Shown here in pieces: positions 1 through 9,398 of a DNA stretch of 38,442 bases. The notes below the pieces were generated by a model. It had not been told where the DNA came from. It ran no database searches and saw only the letters and a program-made list of their open reading frames with translations. Position numbers and translations under genes: made by a program. The stretch is from Rhizobium sp. Q54 (lineage in GTDB: Bacteria > Pseudomonadota > Alphaproteobacteria > UBA2966 > CAIVPW01), in the NCBI GenBank assembly GCA_945904955.1, contig CAMDPO010000023.1:1-38442 (forward strand). Direction: 5' to 3'. Position 1 is the stretch's first letter. Every line of letters begins with the position of its first letter.

Positions 1-708
1 ACCGCCGACGTCGGCCGCGCCGGCCAGCGTTCGATCCCCGAAGAGGCGCTGATGCTGACCGGCGATGAGAACATCATCGACGTCAACTTTACGGTGCAGT
101 GGCGCATCTCCGACGCCGGCGCCTTCCTGTTCAACATCGACCGCCCCGATCTCACGGTGAAGTTCGCGGCCGAGAGCGCCATCCGCGAGGTGATTGGCGC
201 CACGCAGTTCGCGCGCGTCAACGAAAGCCGTGGCGACATCGAGGCCAAGACGCGCACGCGCTTGCAGCAGATTCTCGACTCCTATCGCGCCGGCATCCAG
301 GTCACCCAGGTCAGCTTGCAGAAGTCCGATCCGCCCGCCGCCGTCATCGACGCCTACAACGACGTGCAGCGTGCGCGCGCCGATCTCGAACGTCAGATCA
401 ACGAGGCGCAGGCCTATCGCAACGACATCATCCCGCGCGCCCGCGGCGAGGCCGTGCAGATCACCCAGGCCGCCGAGGCCTACAAGCAGCAGATCGTCGC
501 CGCCGCTGAAGGCAACGCCCAGCGCTTCTTGGCGGTCTACCGCGAGTACAACCAGGCCAAGGACGTCACCATGCGCCGCATCTACCTCGAGACTATGGAG
601 CAGGTGCTGAAGGGCGCCACCAAAGTCATCGTCGATCAGAACGCCAACGCCCCGGGCGTCGTTCCCTACCTGCCGCTGCCCGAAGTGCAGCGCCGGGCGG
701 CTCAGTAG
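1..708 (+). CDS. hflK: HflK, FtsH protease regulator subunit (5' end outside window)
   Basis: C-terminal part of an SPFH/prohibitin-domain protein; the reading frame is already open at base 1. HflK pairs with HflC at the cytoplasmic membrane and modulates the FtsH protease (family knowledge). The visible part contains the SPFH core (DENIIDVNFTVQWRI), the conserved stretch with FAAESAIREVIG, and an Ala/Glu/Arg-rich segment (RARGEAVQITQAAEAYKQQ) typical of the coiled-coil stalk that follows the SPFH domain. It stops 9 bp before hflC, whose Shine-Dalgarno AGGAGG overlaps this gene's stop codon, so the two are surely co-transcribed. The N-terminal transmembrane segment expected of HflK lies upstream of the window. 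Confidence 0.95.
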   Translation, partial: TADVGRAGQRSIPEEALMLTGDENIIDVNFTVQWRISDAGAFLFNIDRPDLTVKFAAESAIREVIGATQFARVNESRGDIEAKTRTRLQQILDSYRAGIQVTQVSLQKSDPPAAVIDAYNDVQRARADLERQINEAQAYRNDIIPRARGEAVQITQAAEAYKQQIVAAAEGNAQRFLAVYREYNQAKDVTMRRIYLETMEQVLKGATKVIVDQNANAPGVVPYLPLPEVQRRAAQ

Positions 709-717
709 GAGGCCCCC

Positions 718-1623
718 ATGCGCTGGTCCTTGCCCACTACCATCACCGTCATTCTCGTCGCCGTCCTGCTCGTGTTCGGCGCGAGTTCGCTGTTCACGGT
801 CCACCAGACACAACAGGCGCTGGTCCTGCAGTTCGGCGAGCCGCGCGGCGTCATCTCGACGCCCGGCCTGCACGTCAAGCTGCCGTTCATCCAGAACATC
901 GTCTACATCGACAAGCGCATCCTGCAGGTTGACGGCGCCGCAGCGCAGATCATTGCTGCCGACCAGAAGCGCCTCGTCGTCGACGCGTTCATGCGCTACC
1001 GCATCGTCGATCCGCTGCTCTTCTATCAGGCGGTCGGAACGCAGCAGACCGCTGAGGCGCGGCTGCAGACCATCCTCGATTCGACCTTGCGCCAGACGCT
1101 CGGTCGCGTGCCGCTACTCGCCATCGTCGGCGAGCAGCGTACCGCGGTGATGGCCGAGGCGACGCGCATCACGTCGGTCCAGGCGATCGACTTCGGCATT
1201 CAGGTTGTCGATGTGCGCATCAAGCGCACGGACCTGCCGGAGGAGAACACCCAGGCCATCTACGCGCGCATGCGCACCGACCGCGAGCGCAACGCACGCG
1301 AGTTGCGCGCACAGGGTGCCGAGGAAGCGCTGCGGGTTCGCGCCGGCGCCGATCGCGAACGCACGGTGCTGATCGCCGAGGCGACGCGCTCGTCGGAGAT
1401 CTTGCGCGGTGACGGCGACGCCATCGCCATCAAGGTCTACGCCGACGCCTTCGGCCAGGACGTCGAGTTCTTCACGTTCTACCGGTCGATGCAGGCGTAT
1501 CGCGAAGCGCTGCCCAACAACACCACCATGGTGCTGGCGCCCGATTCCGAATTCTTCCGGTACTTCCGCAGCATGCTCGGCACCGGCGCGACGCCGGCTG
1601 CGCCGACGGCGGCAGTTCGCTAA
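718..1623 (+). CDS. hflC: HflC, FtsH protease regulator subunit
   Basis: A 301-residue SPFH-domain membrane protein, partner of HflK in the periplasm-facing complex that surrounds FtsH. One N-terminal transmembrane helix is seen at about residues 5-25, followed directly by the SPFH start (QQALVLQFGEPRGV) and the motif with VDAFMRYRIVDPLLFYQAVG. The family signature DVRIKRTDLPEEN is present, followed by a charged, coiled-coil-forming Arg/Glu/Ala region and EFFTFYRSMQAYREAL near the end. Length is normal for the family. The start ATG has AGGAGG at 707-712. It lies 9 bp after hflK and 3 bp before a DUF2065 gene, a common alphaproteobacterial order. Confidence 0.96.
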   Translation: MRWSLPTTITVILVAVLLVFGASSLFTVHQTQQALVLQFGEPRGVISTPGLHVKLPFIQNIVYIDKRILQVDGAAAQIIAADQKRLVVDAFMRYRIVDPLLFYQAVGTQQTAEARLQTILDSTLRQTLGRVPLLAIVGEQRTAVMAEATRITSVQAIDFGIQVVDVRIKRTDLPEENTQAIYARMRTDRERNARELRAQGAEEALRVRAGADRERTVLIAEATRSSEILRGDGDAIAIKVYADAFGQDVEFFTFYRSMQAYREALPNNTTMVLAPDSEFFRYFRSMLGTGATPAAPTAAVR

Positions 1624-1626
1624 GAG

Positions 1627-1833
1627 GTGACCGACGAACCGCTGCGCGACCTCGGCATCGCTCTCGCTCTCGTCCTTGTGATCGAGGGCTTGCTGTATGC
1701 GTTGTTCCCGGGCGCGATGCACAAGCTGATGACGCTCGCTTTGTCACAGCCCACCGGCGTCATGCGCTGGGCGGGTCTCGGCGCGGCGGCAACGGGCGTC
1801 GCCTTGGTATGGATGGTGCAACACCTCAGCTAG
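1627..1833 (+). CDS. DUF2065 family small membrane protein
   Basis: A 68-residue protein with two predicted membrane helices (about residues 9-28 and 45-64), separated by a short loop carrying PGAMHKLM. This is the YjeT/DUF2065 pattern, and these proteins are regularly encoded directly after hflC in alphaproteobacteria. It starts at GTG, 3 bp after the hflC stop; GAGG-like bases lie inside the end of hflC, so translational coupling is likely. The function is unknown. Its position suggests a role beside HflKC/FtsH, which is inference only. Confidence 0.88.
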   Translation: MTDEPLRDLGIALALVLVIEGLLYALFPGAMHKLMTLALSQPTGVMRWAGLGAAATGVALVWMVQHLS

Positions 1834-1844
1834 ACGGCGCCGCC

Positions 1845-1876
1845 GCGAGGGAGCGGGCGCACGCCCGACCCCTCGC
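1845..1876. terminator. Hairpin between convergent genes, probable bidirectional terminator
   Basis: GCGAGGG (1845-1851) pairs with CCCTCGC (1870-1876). After a 2x2 internal loop, CGGGC pairs with GCCCG around the loop GCAC. It lies exactly between the convergent DUF2065 gene and the small secreted-protein gene. There is no clear T tract on either side, so the call rests on the stem and its position. Confidence 0.5.
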
Positions 1877-1884
1877 TAGCTAGG

Positions 1885-2172
1885 CTAGATCCATCGCGAC
1901 GAGCTATCGGGAGGAGTCCAGTCGCCCGGATCCGGCAAATACGAGTAGGGATCAACCGTCCAGTCGTGCGCTTCGCCGGGGCTGGCCGGCGGGATCGGCT
2001 CGGTTCCGGGACCCGCACTCCAGGTCGACAGGCAGCTTGCAAAGCCGCCGACGTCGCAAAACGGATCGAGCGGCTCGGTTGTGATCTGTGCGGGCGAAAT
2101 GCCCGGGAGCAGCAGCAGGGCGACAACAACCACGCTGGCGCGCACTAGGTGGCGCATGACGGGTTCAGTCAT
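1885..2172 (-). CDS. Small secreted protein of unknown function
   Basis: A 95-residue product with a clear signal peptide: positive N-region, hydrophobic core VVVVALLLLPG, probable cleavage after SPA-Q at about residue 28. The mature part is short and rich in Pro, Trp, Asp and Ser, with two Cys (DPFCDVGGFASCLS) that could form a disulfide, and it ends with SSSRWI. No family was recognised. The start is well supported: GGAGGAA at 2178-2184 lies 5 bp upstream of the ATG on the minus strand. It sits inside the otherwise plus-strand hflKC-degP neighbourhood and diverges from degP. It could be lineage-specific. Confidence 0.72.
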   Translation of the reverse strand: MTEPVMRHLVRASVVVVALLLLPGISPAQITTEPLDPFCDVGGFASCLSTWSAGPGTEPIPPASPGEAHDWTVDPYSYLPDPGDWTPPDSSSRWI

Positions 2173-2193
2173 TGGATTTCCTCCGCTATGGCG

Positions 2194-2208
2194 GCCGAAG
2201 GCTTCGGC
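2194..2208. promoter_or_regulatory. 15-bp palindrome between divergent genes
   Basis: GCCGAAG-G-CTTCGGC is a perfect inverted repeat with one central base, flanked by a second inverted pair (GGCGGC 2190-2195, GCCGCC 2212-2217). It lies in the 204-bp gap between the divergent small secreted gene and degP. It could be an operator or just an RNA hairpin; nothing in the sequence decides. Confidence 0.3.
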
Positions 2209-2376
2209 TCAGCCGCCCGGATAGAGTCGCACCCGGCCTGCTCACCGCGCTGTGAAACGGCACACTGAGGCGCGGTCCGCCCGGCCTCTCATTTCCTTCC
2301 CGTCCGCCGGGCGTCATAATCCGGCCCAGGTGGTGCGGGATCTTCGTACAAGACGCTGAGAACAGGAAGGTTGGCC

Positions 2377-3849
2377 ATGCTCTCGATGCGGCAAGTCAGA
2401 TCAGGCGCCTTTGCATCCGTGCGCGTCGTCGCCGGACTTTGCTTCGCCTTGGTCGTCGTTGCCGCAGCTTCGCGGGTCGCGGTGGGAGCGCCTCTGCCGG
2501 GGTTCGCGGATGTCGCAGAGACCGCACTGCCGGCATATGTCGACATCGTGGTGCGCCAACGGGTTCCGGCGCGCGCCAATGCGCAGGCCCAACCGCAACA
2601 GCAGGGGCCGTTCGATCAGTTCTTCCGCGACTTCTTCGACCAGCTGCCCAACGCGCAGCCGACCGAGCGCACGCAGCAGGGCATCGGCTCAGGCTTCATC
2701 GTCGACAAGTCGGGCATCGTCGTCACCAACAACCATGTTGTGGAGGGTGCCGACCAGGTGACCGTGATCCTGCACGACGGCACGCGCCTGATCGCCAAAG
2801 TGCTAGGCCGCGATGAACTCGGCGATCTCGCAGTGCTCAAGGTCGAGGCGGGGCACGAGCTGCCTGCCCTGCGCTGGGGCAACTCGGACACCGCTCGCGT
2901 CGGTGACTGGGTGCTGGCCGTCGGCAACCCGCTTGGGCAGGGCCGTTCGGTGTCCGTCGGCATCATCTCGGCGCGCGGCCGCAATATCGGCGCCACCCAG
3001 TACGACGACCTCATCCAGACCGACGCCGCCATCAATCGCGGCAACTCGGGCGGACCGCTGCTCAATGGCGATGGCGAGGTCGTCGGCGTCACCATTGCCA
3101 TCCTATCGCCGACCGGCAACTCGATCGGCATCGGCTTCTCGATTCCGGCCAACATGGCCAAGCCGATCGTGCAGCAGATCGTCGATTACGGCCGCCCGCG
3201 CCGCGGCTGGGTCGGCGTGCGCGTGCAACTGGTAACCGATGAGCTCGCTCAGTCGCTCGGCCTCGGTCGGGCGCGCGGCGCGCTCATCGGCAGCGTGTCG
3301 GAGGACGGTCCTGCCCGTCGCGGTGGCGTCGTGCCAGGCGACGTCATCTTGAGTTTCGCAGGCAGGGAGGTTGCCGACACGACTTCGCTGCAGCGTATCG
3401 TCGCCGAGACCCAGGTCGACGCGACGGTCGACGTGCTGGTTGCGCGCAAGGATGGCCAGAAGAATCTGAAGGTCAAGGTCGGCGAGCTGACCGACACCGC
3501 CGTCGCAGCGCTCACTTCACCTGCTCCGCCCGCCGCCGGCAATCGCACAGAGGCGCTCGGTATGAGCCTCACCGCACTGACACCCGAGCTCCGCCAGCAG
3601 TACGGCGTCGCCACCAGAACCATGGGCGTGCTGGTCACGGGCGTCACCGCCCAGACCGATGCCGCTTTGCGCCGCATCCAGCCGGGCGACGTGATCATGG
3701 AGGTCGGCCAGAAAGAGGTGCAGTCGCCCGAACAGGTGCTGCAGCTCGTCGAGCAGACCCGCACGGAGAACCGCGGCTCGGTGCTCATCCTGCTGCGCCA
3801 GCGCAACGGCGAGATGCGCTTCGTCGCCCTCAGCCTCGAGCGCGGCTAG
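2377..3849 (+). CDS. degP: Do/DegP-type periplasmic serine protease with two PDZ domains
   Basis: A trypsin-like HtrA protease of the Do family, which degrades or refolds damaged envelope proteins. It has a signal peptide (hydrophobic core about residues 14-32, cleavage near VGA), a linker rich in Gln/Ala, then the protease domain with catalytic His120 (NNHVV), Asp150 (ELGDLAVLK) and Ser224 (GNSGGP). Two PDZ domains follow (about residues 275-365 and 390-485; GDVILSF and GDVIMEV mark their carboxylate-loop regions). The ATG at 2377 was preferred over an in-frame TTG at 2371 because AGGAAGG (2364-2370) is 6 bp from the ATG but touches the TTG. Placement after hflKC-DUF2065 is the usual alphaproteobacterial arrangement and fits membrane quality control. 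Confidence 0.95.
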   Translation: MLSMRQVRSGAFASVRVVAGLCFALVVVAAASRVAVGAPLPGFADVAETALPAYVDIVVRQRVPARANAQAQPQQQGPFDQFFRDFFDQLPNAQPTERTQQGIGSGFIVDKSGIVVTNNHVVEGADQVTVILHDGTRLIAKVLGRDELGDLAVLKVEAGHELPALRWGNSDTARVGDWVLAVGNPLGQGRSVSVGIISARGRNIGATQYDDLIQTDAAINRGNSGGPLLNGDGEVVGVTIAILSPTGNSIGIGFSIPANMAKPIVQQIVDYGRPRRGWVGVRVQLVTDELAQSLGLGRARGALIGSVSEDGPARRGGVVPGDVILSFAGREVADTTSLQRIVAETQVDATVDVLVARKDGQKNLKVKVGELTDTAVAALTSPAPPAAGNRTEALGMSLTALTPELRQQYGVATRTMGVLVTGVTAQTDAALRRIQPGDVIMEVGQKEVQSPEQVLQLVEQTRTENRGSVLILLRQRNGEMRFVALSLERG

Positions 3850-3872
3850 CTTCAACACGCATTCGATCGAAG

Positions 3873-3900
3873 GGCCGCGATCCGAGGGTCGCGGCCTTTT
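3873..3900 (+). terminator. Rho-independent terminator after degP
   Basis: GGCCGCGA (3873-3880) pairs with TCGCGGCC (3889-3896) around an 8-base loop, followed by TTTT and another T-rich stretch. It lies 23 bp past the degP stop and just before the convergent serB stop. Confidence 0.9.
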
Positions 3901-3904
3901 CGTT

Positions 3905-4780
3905 TCAGTCGCGGATGAAGTCGGTGGACTGGTACCCCTGCACGTACAGCACCGCGCGCAGGTCGCCGTGGTCGATGCGCCCGCGCGCCGCGGCGCGCAC
4001 CTTCGGCTTGGCGTGATATGCAATCCCAAGTCCCGCCGCCTGGAGCATGGGAATGTCGTTGGCACCGTCGCCGAGGGCCATGGTCTCCTCGGCCTTCAGC
4101 TTGAGCTCGCCAAGGAGCTCGCGCAGCCGTTCGAGCTTCGCGTCGGCGCCGAGGATCGGCTCGACGACCGCGCCGGTCAGGACACCGTCTTCGACCACGA
4201 ATTCATTGCCGCCGAACGAGCTGAACCCCGCCTTCGCTGCCACCCGCGACGTGAAGAAGCGGAACCCGCCGGAGACCAGCGCGACGTGGACGCCGTGGGC
4301 GCGCAAGGTGCGCGCCAGCGTGCGGGCGCCGGGATTGAGTTTCACGGCCTCCTTGTACGTGCGCTCCAGCAGCGCGACCGGCTGGCCGCGCAGCAACGCC
4401 ACCCGCTGTCGCAGCGCCTCTGCGAAGTCGACCTCGCCGCGCATGGCCAGCTCCGTCAGCGCTGCCACCTTGGCGCCGACGCCGGCGCGCGCCGCCAGCT
4501 CATCCAAGCACTCCTGGCCGATGACGGTCGAATCCATGTCGGCGACCAGCAGCTTCTTGCGCCGCTCGGCGACGCGCTGGACCACCACGTCCGCCCGAAT
4601 CTCGCCGAGGCGCTCGCGCACCGCTTCTTCCGCGCCGACGCCGCGCACGCCGATGTCGAAGACGATGCCCGGCTCGAGCCAACGCCACGGCGCGCCGTTG
4701 GCCAAGCGGCGCGCGTCGCGGTCCCGCAACGCCGGGGCGTCCGGGGCGTTGATGACGGTGGCTACGTGTGTGGCGTCCAT
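3905..4780 (-). CDS. serB: Phosphoserine phosphatase
   Basis: Last enzyme of serine biosynthesis: hydrolyses O-phosphoserine to serine in the cytoplasm. A 291-residue HAD-superfamily protein with an N-terminal regulatory-like region (about 1-75), then the motif DMDSTVIGQECLDELA with nucleophile Asp81 and general acid Asp83. Motif II is VSGGFRFF and motif IV is GDGANDIPML near the C-terminus. Length and motif order are normal for proteobacterial SerB. It converges on degP, whose terminator lies 4 bp beyond the serB stop, and it diverges from miaA with only 15 bp between the two start codons. Confidence 0.95.
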   Translation of the reverse strand: MDATHVATVINAPDAPALRDRDARRLANGAPWRWLEPGIVFDIGVRGVGAEEAVRERLGEIRADVVVQRVAERRKKLLVADMDSTVIGQECLDELAARAGVGAKVAALTELAMRGEVDFAEALRQRVALLRGQPVALLERTYKEAVKLNPGARTLARTLRAHGVHVALVSGGFRFFTSRVAAKAGFSSFGGNEFVVEDGVLTGAVVEPILGADAKLERLRELLGELKLKAEETMALGDGANDIPMLQAAGLGIAYHAKPKVRAAARGRIDHGDLRAVLYVQGYQSTDFIRD

Positions 4781-4795
4781 GGGCGGGAGGGGCGC

Positions 4796-5776
4796 GTGAC
4801 CCCGGTGGTCCTTATCGCGGGTCCGACGGCATCCGGCAAGTCACAGCTCGCGCTGCGCCTCGCCGAGGCGCTGGCGCCGTTTGGCGGTGGCCGCATCGTC
4901 AACGCCGACAGCATGCAGGTGTATCGCGAGCTGCGCATCGTCACGGCGCGCCCCACGCCTGCCGACGAGGCGCGCGCCCCCCATCGCCTGTACGGCGCGC
5001 TCTCGGCGCTCGACGTCTGCTCGGCCGGCCGCTGGCGCGCCCTCGCCCTCGCCGAAATCGCGGCCGCGCGCCGCGACGGCGTCGTGCCGATCCTGGTCGG
5101 CGGCACCGGCCTCTACTTCCGCATCCTGACCAACGGTCTCGCTCCTGTCCCTGCCATCAGCGCGGAAGTGCGCGCCACCGCCCGCGCCCGGCTGCAGGAG
5201 CTTGGGCTCGACGCGTTCCGCGCCGAGCTTGGCGCGCGCGACGCCGGTAGCATTGCCGCGACCGACGCCCAGCGCCTGGTACGGGCCTGGGAGGTACTCG
5301 AGCAGACCGGCACGCCGCTGCACGAGTGGCAGCGCCGCCAGCCCCAGCAGCCCTCTGCCGACGACCTCGGCCCGCACATCCGCGTCCTCGTCTTGCCGGA
5401 GCGTGAGCGTGTCCGTGCCGCGGTCGATGCGCGCGCGCCGCGCATGGTGGAGGAGGGGGTCTACGACGAGATCGCCGCGTTCGACGCCCTGCGCCCGGGA
5501 GACGAGCTTCCCGCCAACCGCGCGGTCGGGGTGCGCCAGTTCCGCGCGTGGGTGGACGGCACCAGCACCGAGGCCGAGGCCGTCGCCGCCGTCCAGGTGG
5601 CCACCCGCCAGTACGCAAAGCGGCAGTTCACGTGGTTCCGCAACCAGGCCTCGGATTGGCCCGCCTTCGGCCAGGGTGCGAGCGTCTCGGTTCAGCAATA
5701 TCCGGAAAGTTTGTTTGCCGAAGTCTTTCCGTTTATTCGCGAGTTTCTATTGACCCCACAGGTCAGTAGAGATTAG
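4796..5776 (+). CDS. miaA: tRNA dimethylallyltransferase
   Basis: Transfers a dimethylallyl group from DMAPP to N6 of A37 in tRNAs that read UNN codons. A 326-residue protein starting at GTG 4796, with GGGAGG at 4785-4790. P-loop GPTASGKS at residues 9-16, the catalytic region NADSMQVY, the conserved VGGTGLY, and NRAVGVRQF plus the RQYAKRQFTWFRN motif that grips the tRNA. The open frame runs far upstream to 3968, but that part is the antisense shadow of serB; the conserved N-terminus VVLIAGPTASGKS fixes the start. The miaA/serB divergent pair is also found in other alphaproteobacteria. Confidence 0.95.
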   Translation: MTPVVLIAGPTASGKSQLALRLAEALAPFGGGRIVNADSMQVYRELRIVTARPTPADEARAPHRLYGALSALDVCSAGRWRALALAEIAAARRDGVVPILVGGTGLYFRILTNGLAPVPAISAEVRATARARLQELGLDAFRAELGARDAGSIAATDAQRLVRAWEVLEQTGTPLHEWQRRQPQQPSADDLGPHIRVLVLPERERVRAAVDARAPRMVEEGVYDEIAAFDALRPGDELPANRAVGVRQFRAWVDGTSTEAEAVAAVQVATRQYAKRQFTWFRNQASDWPAFGQGASVSVQQYPESLFAEVFPFIREFLLTPQVSRD

Positions 5777-5921
5777 GTTCCGGCCACCCGCCCCAGGGAC
5801 GCGGCGGGACTCCGGCGTTTCTTGGCGCTGCGTTGGCGCTCTTGGAATGAGGGCTGCCGAACTCCTGGTTATCCCCAGGGACTCGGTGGTTTTTGGCGTC
5901 CTTTAGATTCGGAGCCTTGTT

Positions 5922-7688
5922 ATGGCCGCCCAACTGCTGAACGGCGCAGAGATTCTCTTGAAGAGCCTCGTGGAAGAGGGCGTCGAGGTCATCTTCGGCT
6001 ACCCGGGCGGCGCCGTCCTCCCGATCTACGACGCGCTGTTTCAGCAGAATCAGATCCGCCACATCCTCGTGCGTCACGAGCAGGGCGCCACCCACATGGC
6101 CGAAGGCTATGCGCGCTCGACCGGCAAGGTGGGCGTGGTGCTGGTGACCTCCGGTCCCGGCGCCACCAACACGGTGACCGGATTGACCGACGCGTTGATG
6201 GATTCGATTCCGATCATCTGTCTCACCGGCCAGGTGGCGACCCACATGATCGGCAACGACGCGTTCCAGGAAGCAGACACCGTCGGCATCACCCGTTCGT
6301 GCACCAAGCACAACTACTTGCTGCGCGATGTGAACGACACCGCGCGCATCGTGCACGAGGCGTTCTACGTGGCGAAGGCCGGCCGCCCCGGCCCCGTGCT
6401 GATCGATCTGCCGAAGAACGTCATGCTGGCGAAGACCGAGTACGTGAAGCCGGACGCGGTCGGCCACCGCTCGTACAAGCCGCGCACCAAGGGCGACGCC
6501 GGCAAGATCAAAGAGGCGGTGGACCTGATCGCCGGCGCCAAGCGGCCGATCTTCTACACCGGCGGCGGGGTCATCAATGCCGGGCCGAAGGCCTCGCAGT
6601 TGCTCACCGAGTTCGTGCGCACCACCGGCTATCCCATCACCAACACGCTGATGGGCCTCGGCAGCTTCCCGGCGTCCGACAAGCACTTCCTCGGCATGCT
6701 GGGCATGCATGGCTCGGTCGAAGCCAACATGGCCATGTACAACTGCGACGTCATGATCAACATCGGTGCGCGCTTCGATGACCGCGTCACCGGCAAGCTC
6801 GACGCGTTCAGCCCGAACTCGCGCAAGATCCACGTCGACATCGACCCAAGCTCGATCAACAAGACGATCGCGGTGGACATCCCCGTCATCGGCGACTGCG
6901 CCAGCGTCCTCGAGGACATGCTGCAGGTGTGGAAGGCCAAGAACTTCAAGCCGGATCAGGCGGCACTGAAGAAGTGGTGGGACCAGATCGCCGAGTGGCG
7001 CAAGGTCGACTGCTTCAAGTACGAGCAGCCCAAGGCCGGCCCGATCAAGCCGCAGCACGCCATCGCGCGCCTGTTCGACCTGACCAAGGACATGGACGCC
7101 TACGTCACCACCGACGTCGGCCAGCACCAGATGTGGGCGGCGCAGTACTACCACTTCGACCAGCCGAACCGCCTGATGACCTCGGGCGGCCTCGGCACCA
7201 TGGGCTACGGCCTGCCGGCCGCGCTCGGCGTGCAGATCGCCCACCCGACGTCGAAGGTGTTCTGCATCACGTCGGAAGCGTCCTTCATGATGAACATCCA
7301 GGAGGTCTCGACGGCGGTGCAGTACGGCGCCGGCGTCAAGATCCTGATGCTCAACAACCAGTGGCAGGGCATGGTCCGCCAGTGGCAGGAGCTCCTGCAC
7401 GGCAGCCGCTATTCGAACAGCTACATGTATGCGATGCCCGACTGGGTGAAGCTGTTCGAGGCGTTCGGCGCCGTCGGCCTGCGCGCCGAGAAGCCGTCCG
7501 AGCTCGACGACGTGCTGAAGGCGATGATCAACGAGACGCGCCCGGTCATCGCCGACGTGAAAGTCGACGAGAAGGAAAACTGCTACCCGATGATCCCGTC
7601 GGGCGCGCCGCACAACCAGATCCTGCTCGGTACCAAGCAGGAGATCCCCGCCATGGCCATCGAGGGCATGTCGGCCGGCGCGTTCTAG
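5922..7688 (+). CDS. ilvB: Acetolactate synthase, large catalytic subunit
   Basis: First common step of valine/isoleucine/leucine synthesis: a ThDP-, FAD- and Mg-dependent condensation of pyruvate to acetolactate or acetohydroxybutyrate. 588 residues with three domains: N-terminal Pyr domain (catalytic Glu53 in [14 protein letters not shown]), central FAD-binding domain (about 195-330), and C-terminal PP domain (about 380-560, [13 protein letters not shown]). The ThDP/Mg motif, usually GDG or GDA/GEA, reads Ser-Glu-Ala here (residues 451-453), so the metal-binding acid is Glu and the first Gly is Ser. GGAG at 5911-5914 precedes the ATG by 7 bp. Followed 13 bp later by the regulatory subunit. 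Confidence 0.96.
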   Translation: MAAQLLNGAEILLKSLVEEGVEVIFGYPGGAVLPIYDALFQQNQIRHILVRHEQGATHMAEGYARSTGKVGVVLVTSGPGATNTVTGLTDALMDSIPIICLTGQVATHMIGNDAFQEADTVGITRSCTKHNYLLRDVNDTARIVHEAFYVAKAGRPGPVLIDLPKNVMLAKTEYVKPDAVGHRSYKPRTKGDAGKIKEAVDLIAGAKRPIFYTGGGVINAGPKASQLLTEFVRTTGYPITNTLMGLGSFPASDKHFLGMLGMHGSVEANMAMYNCDVMINIGARFDDRVTGKLDAFSPNSRKIHVDIDPSSINKTIAVDIPVIGDCASVLEDMLQVWKAKNFKPDQAALKKWWDQIAEWRKVDCFKYEQPKAGPIKPQHAIARLFDLTKDMDAYVTTDVGQHQMWAAQYYHFDQPNRLMTSGGLGTMGYGLPAALGVQIAHPTSKVFCITSEASFMMNIQEVSTAVQYGAGVKILMLNNQWQGMVRQWQELLHGSRYSNSYMYAMPDWVKLFEAFGAVGLRAEKPSELDDVLKAMINETRPVIADVKVDEKENCYPMIPSGAPHNQILLGTKQEIPAMAIEGMSAGAF

Positions 7689-7701
7689 ACTCGTAGTCCA
7701 C

Positions 7702-8235
7702 ATGTCGAATCGTAATTTGATCGTGACGCCCAAGGTCGCCTCTGAGACCCACACCATGACCGTGCTCGTCGACAACGAGCCGGGCGTGCTCGCGCGCGTC
7801 ATCGGCCTGTTCTCCGGCCGCGGCTACAACATCGAGAGTCTGACCGTCGCCGAGGTCGATCCGAAGGCGCACCTCTCGCGCATCACGGTGGTCACCTCCG
7901 GCACGCCCATGGTCATCGAGCAGATCAAAGCGCAGCTCGGCCGCCTGGTGCCGGTGCACAACGTGCGCGACCTCACCATTGAGGGCCCGTCGGTCGAGCG
8001 CGAGCTCGCCCTCATCAAGGTGCAGGGCACCGGCGAGCGCCGCGTTGAATGCTTGCGCATCGCCGAGATCTTTCGCGCGCGCGTGGTGGACACCACCACC
8101 GAGTCGTTCATCTTCGAGATGACCGGCGCGACCGACAAGATCAACAAGTTCATCGAGCTGATGGAGCCCTTGGGGCTCGTCGAGATCACCCGCACCGGCG
8201 TCGCCGCCATCACGCGCGGCCCCGAGGCGATGTAA
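7702..8235 (+). CDS. ilvN: Acetolactate synthase, small regulatory subunit
   Basis: Binds the IlvB catalytic subunit, raises its activity and confers feedback control by valine. 177 residues: N-terminal ACT domain (about 17-90; VLVDNEPGVLARVIGLFSGR, YNIESLTVAEV) and the C-terminal ALS small-subunit domain (about 95-172). No strong Shine-Dalgarno lies before the ATG; the 13-bp gap after ilvB suggests translational coupling. Length is slightly longer than enterobacterial IlvH (about 160) but usual for alphaproteobacteria. A GC-rich hairpin (CGCGCT-CTT-AGCGCG, 8239-8253) follows the stop within 4 bp, without a T tract. Confidence 0.95.
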   Translation: MSNRNLIVTPKVASETHTMTVLVDNEPGVLARVIGLFSGRGYNIESLTVAEVDPKAHLSRITVVTSGTPMVIEQIKAQLGRLVPVHNVRDLTIEGPSVERELALIKVQGTGERRVECLRIAEIFRARVVDTTTESFIFEMTGATDKINKFIELMEPLGLVEITRTGVAAITRGPEAM

Positions 8236-8249
8236 CCGCGCGCTCTTAG

Positions 8250-9350
<1,101 letters not shown>

Positions 9351-9371
9351 CGGCGCGTTCTATCGACGAAG

Positions 9372-9398
9372 CGGGCGCCCGCACGGGGCGCCCGTTTT
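9372..9398. terminator. Strong terminator after ilvC
   Basis: A perfect 9-bp stem, CGGGCGCCC (9372-9380) with GGGCGCCCG (9386-9394), loop GCACG, followed by TTTT. The T tract overlaps the stop codon of the convergent small gene at 9398. On the minus strand the same stem is not followed by a T run, so it probably works mainly for ilvC. Confidence 0.92.

Noticed and set aside
2371-2376. TTG 2371 as start of the Do protease
   Set aside because: The ribosome site AGGAAGG touches this TTG, leaving no spacer; the ATG 6 bp downstream fits.
3968-4795. A 276-codon N-terminal extension of MiaA
   Set aside because: This stretch is antisense to serB. The conserved MiaA start (VVLIAGPTASGKS) follows GTG 4796 with a good ribosome site.
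5763-7802. A 679-codon minus-strand open frame over ilvB
   Set aside because: It is the antisense shadow of ilvB: rich in His/Asp/Arg/Val from complementary codons, with no motif, signal or ribosome site, while ilvB on the plus strand is unmistakable.
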